Source of the DNA: Paracoccaceae bacterium
GTDB taxonomy: Bacteria; Pseudomonadota; Alphaproteobacteria; Rhodobacterales; Rhodobacteraceae
Length of the DNA: 7,381 nucleotides
Assembly: GCA_030625695.1 (NCBI GenBank)
Contig: DAOUQK010000185.1
Coordinates: 1-7,381, forward strand
Direction of reading: 5' to 3'
In this document: positions 3,874 through 7,381 of the stretch, in pieces
Numbering within the stretch: the first letter of the stretch is position 1
Layout of the letters: each line of letters opens with the position of its first letter
The notes under the pieces: generated by a model
What the model saw: the letters and a program-made list of their open reading frames with translations, nothing else
Told to the model about the DNA's origin: nothing
Database searches by the model: none
Translations under genes and position numbers: made by a program

Positions 3874-5049
3874 TTACTCGATGATCTTGGACACAACGCC
3901 CGCACCAACGGTACGGCCACCTTCGCGGATCGCGAAACGCAGGCCGTTTTCCATGGCAATCGGAGCGATCAGTTCAACACCAAACGACACGTTGTCGCCG
4001 GGCATGACCATCTCGGTGCCTTCAGCCAGCTGAACCGTGCCAGTAATGTCCGTGGTACGGAAATAAAACTGAGGACGATAGTTGGCAAAGAACGGCGTGT
4101 GACGGCCACCCTCGTCTTTGGTCAGAATATAGGCTTCTGCCTCAAACTTGGTGTGTGGCTTAACCGAACCCGGCTTGCACAAAATCTGACCACGCTCAAC
4201 GCTTTCGCGGTCCACGCCACGCAGCAATGCGCCGATGTTGTCGCCCGCCTCGCCGCGATCCAGCAGCTTGCGGAACATTTCAACGCCGGTACAGATGGTC
4301 TTAGTGGTGTCTTTGATGCCAACGATTTCAATCTCGTCGCCAACGTTAACAACGCCACGCTCAACCCGGCCGGTCACAACTGTGCCACGGCCAGAGATCG
4401 AGAATACATCTTCGATCGGCATCAGGAACGGCTGGTCGATGGCACGCTCTGGTGTTGGGATGAATTCATCCACAGTCTTCATCAGCGCGCGGATCGACTC
4501 TTCGCCAATCTTTTCATCGCGGCCTTCCATTGCCGCCAGGGCAGAACCCATGGTGACAGGAATGTCGTCGCCCGGATATTCGTACATATCCAACAACTCG
4601 CGGATTTCCATTTCAACCAGTTCAAGCAACTCGTCGTCGTCAACCTGATCAACTTTGTTCATGTAAACAACCATGGTCGGGATACCAACCTGGCGACCCA
4701 GCAGGATATGCTCGCGAGTCTGAGGCATTGGGCCGTCAGCGGCAGACACAACCAAAATTGCGCCGTCCATTTGAGCAGCACCAGTGATCATGTTCTTCAC
4801 ATAGTCAGCGTGGCCTGGGCAATCAACGTGAGCATAGTGACGTGCTTCGGTCTCATACTCGACGTGTGCGGTCGAGATGGTGATGCCGCGAGCTTTTTCC
4901 TCGGGGGCGCCGTCGATCTGGTCGTACGACTTGAAGTCACCAAAATACTTGGTGATTGCCGCTGTCAGCGTGGTTTTACCATGGTCGACGTGGCCGATTG
5001 TGCCGATGTTGACGTGTGGTTTATTACGTTCAAACTTTTCCTTAGCCAT
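3874..5049 (-). CDS. tuf: Translation elongation factor Tu
   Basis: EF-Tu is the GTPase that delivers aminoacyl-tRNA to the ribosomal A site. The 391-residue product is full length. The G domain shows the P-loop GHVDHGKT (19-26), RGITI switch I (54-58), DCPGH (76-80, with the catalytic His80), NKVD (131-134) and GSAL (168-171). Domains 2 (about 200-295, with RGTVVTGRVERG) and 3 (to the end, GGRTVGAGVVSKIIE) are complete. An AGGAGG ribosome-binding site lies five bases before the ATG. It follows fusA as in the classic str operon, with an 89-base gap carrying an inverted pair of palindromes. Many related genomes carry a second tuf elsewhere, which cannot be judged here. Confidence 0.99.
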   Translation of the reverse strand: MAKEKFERNKPHVNIGTIGHVDHGKTTLTAAITKYFGDFKSYDQIDGAPEEKARGITISTAHVEYETEARHYAHVDCPGHADYVKNMITGAAQMDGAILVVSAADGPMPQTREHILLGRQVGIPTMVVYMNKVDQVDDDELLELVEMEIRELLDMYEYPGDDIPVTMGSALAAMEGRDEKIGEESIRALMKTVDEFIPTPERAIDQPFLMPIEDVFSISGRGTVVTGRVERGVVNVGDEIEIVGIKDTTKTICTGVEMFRKLLDRGEAGDNIGALLRGVDRESVERGQILCKPGSVKPHTKFEAEAYILTKDEGGRHTPFFANYRPQFYFRTTDITGTVQLAEGTEMVMPGDNVSFGVELIAPIAMENGLRFAIREGGRTVGAGVVSKIIE

Positions 5050-5078
5050 GGTGGCCTCCTATTATTTTGTCGTCGGAT

Positions 5079-5132
5079 GGCGGGGTTAACCCCGCCCTAC
5101 TGGTTGATGGGTAGGGCGGGGATTTCCCCGCC
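5079..5132. repeat. Inverted pair of palindromic repeats (REP-doublet-like) between fusA and tuf
   Basis: Two 22-base units, 5079-5100 and 5111-5132, lie head to head around a 10-base spacer. Each contains an 18-base palindrome: a perfect one centred on GTTAAC (5079-5096), and one with a TT centre (5115-5132). Each carries the same CCCTAC end facing the spacer (GTAGGG in the second unit). The units differ only in the central bases. Either unit can form its own hairpin, or the whole can fold into one long stem. No U-run follows. The form resembles REP/REPIN-type dispersed repeats, and similar GGCGGGG...CCCCGCC elements are, as I recall, common between genes in Rhodobacteraceae. Confidence 0.65.
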
Positions 5133-5138
5133 ACCCGG

Positions 5139-7262
5139 TTAAGCGTATTTCGCTTGAATCTCTTCCGAGATGCTCTGCGGAATAGGATCGTAATGGTCGA
5201 ACTGCATCGAGAAGTTGGCACGGCCCGATGACATGGACCGCAACGTATTGATATAGCCGAACATATTTGCCAGCGGCACCATGCAATCAATTGCAATGGC
5301 ATTGCCACGTTGTTCCTGGCCAGTCACCTGACCACGACGCGATGTCAAATCGCCAATGATACCGCCGGTATATTCTTCGGGCGTGATCACTTCGACTTTC
5401 ATCACCGGCTCAAGCATCTTGGCGCCAGCTTTGCGCATACCTTCACGCATGCACATCCGTGCGGCGATTTCAAAGGCCAGAACCGAGCTGTCCACGTCAT
5501 GGAACTTACCGTCAAGCAATGTCACCTTGAAGTCGATAACCGGGAAGCCAGCCAACGGACCAGAGTCCATGACCGAATTGATACCCTTTTCAACGCCCGG
5601 AATGTATTCCTTGGGCACCGAACCACCAACAACCTTGGATTCGAACGAATAACCTTCGCCTGGCTCGGTCGGGGTGATGACCATTTTGACTTCGGCGAAC
5701 TGACCGGATCCACCCGACTGTTTCTTGTGGGTGTAGGTATGTTCGATCTCGTGACCGATGGTTTCGCGATACGCCACCTGCGGCGCACCGATGTTGGCTT
5801 CGACCTTGAATTCACGCTTAAGACGGTCGACCAGGATATCCAGGTGCAATTCGCCCATGCCCTTCATGATCACCTGACCGGATTCAAAGTCGGTCTCGAC
5901 ACGGAAAGACGGGTCTTCGGCGGCCAGACGGGCCAGACCGGTCGACATCTTTTCCTGGTCGGCTTTGGTCTTAGGCTCAACCGCAATCTCGATCACTGGA
6001 TCAGGGAACGTCATGGTTTCCAGAACCACCGGATCAATGACCGAGCACAGCGTGTCCCCGGTTGTGGTGTCCTTCAGACCTGCCAGAGCGATAATGTCAC
6101 CAGCAAACGCTTCCGTAATCTCTTCACGGTCGTTCGAGTGCATCATCATCATTCGGCCAACGCGCTCTTTCTTGCCCTTGGTCGAGTTGATCATCGCATC
6201 GCCCTTGGACAGCGTACCCGAATAGATGCGGGTAAACGTCAACGTGCCGACAAACGGGTCGTTCATGATTTTGAACGCAAGGCCCGAAAACGCCATGTCG
6301 TCATCAGCGCGGCGCGCAATGTCACGGGTTTCAGTGTCATCACCTGGCTTAAAGCCCATGTAGTCAATAACGTCCAACGGACCTGGCAAAAAGTCGATCA
6401 CGGCGTTCAACAGTGGCTGAATACCTTTGTTTTTGAACGCGGACCCGGCCAGAATAGGAACAAATGTCATCGACAGTGTCCCGGCGCGGATCAGTTTGAT
6501 CAGCGTCTCAACGTCAGGCTCTTCGCCTTCCAGATACGCTTCCATCGCGTCGTCGTCCATTTCGACGGCCAACTCGATCATGGTGGCGCGCATCTCGTCT
6601 GCTTGATCTTTCAGCGAAGCGCGGATCGGACGCAGCTCCCAGGACGCGCCCAGGTCTTCGCCTTCCCAAACCCATTCCTGCATAGTGATCAGGTCAACGA
6701 TGCCTTCCAGCTCGGTCTCGGCTCCGATAGGGAACTGAACCGGGCACGGCGTCGCACCAGTGCGATCCTTAATCATCTTGACGCAATTGTCGAAATCCGC
6801 GCCGATCTTGTCCATCTTGTTGACGAACACAATGCGCGGCACCTTATAACGGTCGGCCTGACGCCAGACTGTTTCGGTCTGCGGCTCAACACCGGCATTG
6901 GCGTCGAGCAACGCAACCGCGCCGTCCAGAACCGCCAGCGAACGCTCAACCTCAATGGTGAAATCCACGTGGCCGGGGGTGTCGATGATGTTCATGCGAA
7001 TCTTGTCGCCGGTGGAATCACCTTCGTTACCGGTCTCGGTACGTTCCCAGAAAGTCGTGGTCGCCGCCGAAGTGATGGTGATGCCGCGTTCCTGCTCCTG
7101 CTCCATCCAGTCCATGGTGGCCGCACCATCGTGCACCTCACCAATGTTGTGGGACTTGCCGGTATAAAACAGAATCCGTTCTGTACAGGTGGTTTTACCC
7201 GCGTCGATGTGTGCCATGATACCAAAATTGCGGTACCGCTCCAGGGGATATTCGCGTGCCAT
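5139..7262 (-). CDS. fusA: Translation elongation factor G
   Basis: EF-G is the GTPase that drives translocation of tRNAs and mRNA and, with RRF, ribosome recycling. The 707-residue product is full length. The G domain contains the P-loop AHIDAGKT (17-24), RGITI (59-63), DTPGH (94-98) and NKMD (148-151). Domain II follows, with the remaining domains ending in a C-terminus rich in the conserved stretches EEYTGGIIGDLTSRRGQV and NMFGYINTLRSMSSGRA. Domain IV, which enters the A site, carries YRETIGHEIEHTYTHKKQSG. The short EWERTETGNEGDSTGDK-like segment before the DTPGH box (about 72-87) is a variable loop. It starts 26 bases after the rpsG stop, with a GAGGG-type ribosome-binding site. Tight spacing indicates co-transcription with rpsG. 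Confidence 0.99.
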   Translation of the reverse strand: MAREYPLERYRNFGIMAHIDAGKTTCTERILFYTGKSHNIGEVHDGAATMDWMEQEQERGITITSAATTTFWERTETGNEGDSTGDKIRMNIIDTPGHVDFTIEVERSLAVLDGAVALLDANAGVEPQTETVWRQADRYKVPRIVFVNKMDKIGADFDNCVKMIKDRTGATPCPVQFPIGAETELEGIVDLITMQEWVWEGEDLGASWELRPIRASLKDQADEMRATMIELAVEMDDDAMEAYLEGEEPDVETLIKLIRAGTLSMTFVPILAGSAFKNKGIQPLLNAVIDFLPGPLDVIDYMGFKPGDDTETRDIARRADDDMAFSGLAFKIMNDPFVGTLTFTRIYSGTLSKGDAMINSTKGKKERVGRMMMMHSNDREEITEAFAGDIIALAGLKDTTTGDTLCSVIDPVVLETMTFPDPVIEIAVEPKTKADQEKMSTGLARLAAEDPSFRVETDFESGQVIMKGMGELHLDILVDRLKREFKVEANIGAPQVAYRETIGHEIEHTYTHKKQSGGSGQFAEVKMVITPTEPGEGYSFESKVVGGSVPKEYIPGVEKGINSVMDSGPLAGFPVIDFKVTLLDGKFHDVDSSVLAFEIAARMCMREGMRKAGAKMLEPVMKVEVITPEEYTGGIIGDLTSRRGQVTGQEQRGNAIAIDCMVPLANMFGYINTLRSMSSGRANFSMQFDHYDPIPQSISEEIQAKYA

Positions 7263-7288
7263 CTCTCGGCCCTCTAATCTCTAAAAAA

Positions 7289-7381
7289 TTACCAGCGATA
7301 ATGGCTAAAGGCTTTGTTCGCCTCGGCCATCTTGTGGGTGTCTTCGCGTTTCTTCACGGCAGAACCGCGTGACTGAACCGC
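7289..7381 (-). CDS. rpsG: 30S ribosomal protein S7, C-terminal end (starts outside the window)
   Basis: S7 nucleates assembly of the 30S head and contacts mRNA and tRNA near the E site. Only the last 30 codons and the TAA stop are present, translating to AVQSRGSAVKKREDTHKMAE and then ANKAFSHYRW, the characteristic S7 C-terminus. It is the expected gene before fusA in the str operon, where it normally follows rpsL. No truncation is implied; the gene simply continues beyond the right edge. Confidence 0.96.
   Translation of the reverse strand, partial: AVQSRGSAVKKREDTHKMAEANKAFSHYRW

Noticed and set aside
4099..5142. A 347-codon open frame on the plus strand opposite tuf
   Set aside because: Antisense shadow of EF-Tu codons, with no ribosome-binding site or recognisable domain.
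5310..7277. A 655-codon open frame on the plus strand
   Set aside because: It lies entirely opposite fusA; the product is His/Arg/Asp-rich with no family resemblance. It is a codon-bias shadow of a highly expressed gene.
1..7381. CRISPR array, tRNA or rRNA genes, prophage attachment sites
   Set aside because: No regularly spaced repeats, no cloverleaf-like or rRNA sequence, and no integrase or tRNA-derived repeat were found on either strand.

Overview
The window is a stretch of the str/S10 ribosomal-protein and elongation-factor cluster of an alphaproteobacterium, most likely a member of the Rhodobacterales (Roseobacter group). This placement is from memory of protein families: EF-Tu is 391 residues, the rplB product starts MALKSYKPTTPGQRGL, the S7 tail ends HYRW, and GC-rich palindromes ending in CCCTAC sit between genes. 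No search was run.

Right part (1796-7381), all on the minus strand. Reading leftwards in the direction of transcription: the end of rpsG, fusA (EF-G), tuf (EF-Tu), rpsJ (S10), rplC (L3), rplD (L4) and rplW (L23). These genes are tightly packed. rplC/rplD and rplD/rplW overlap by four bases (ATGA). The two wider gaps, fusA-tuf and tuf-rpsJ, carry palindromic repeats. Immediately after rplW is a good intrinsic terminator that is better paired on the minus strand.

Left part (1-1795). In the usual order rplB follows rplW within a few bases. Here rplB (only its first 39 codons are in the window) starts about 1.68 kb further on, and the interval is occupied by unrelated DNA. It contains a plus-strand, translationally coupled two-gene module: a 95-residue protein of no recognised family (834-1121) and a 180-residue HEPN-like protein (1114-1656). 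Upstream of it are a 10-bp perfect inverted repeat placed symmetrically between two possible divergent promoters, a structured region (about 350-600) with a strong hairpin, and one or two possible very small ORFs. A candidate minus-strand promoter at 192-220, with a hairpin-bearing leader, could supply rplB. An exact 8-bp direct repeat lies near the two ends of the inserted interval.

Working picture: the S10 operon has been split. The upstream part ends at the rplW terminator, rplB and the genes after it are probably driven by their own promoter, and a HEPN-type two-gene cassette, possibly toxin-antitoxin-like, sits between them in the opposite orientation. The ribosomal and factor genes are near-certain. 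The cassette genes are well supported as coding, but their function is inferred. The promoters and tiny ORFs are tentative.
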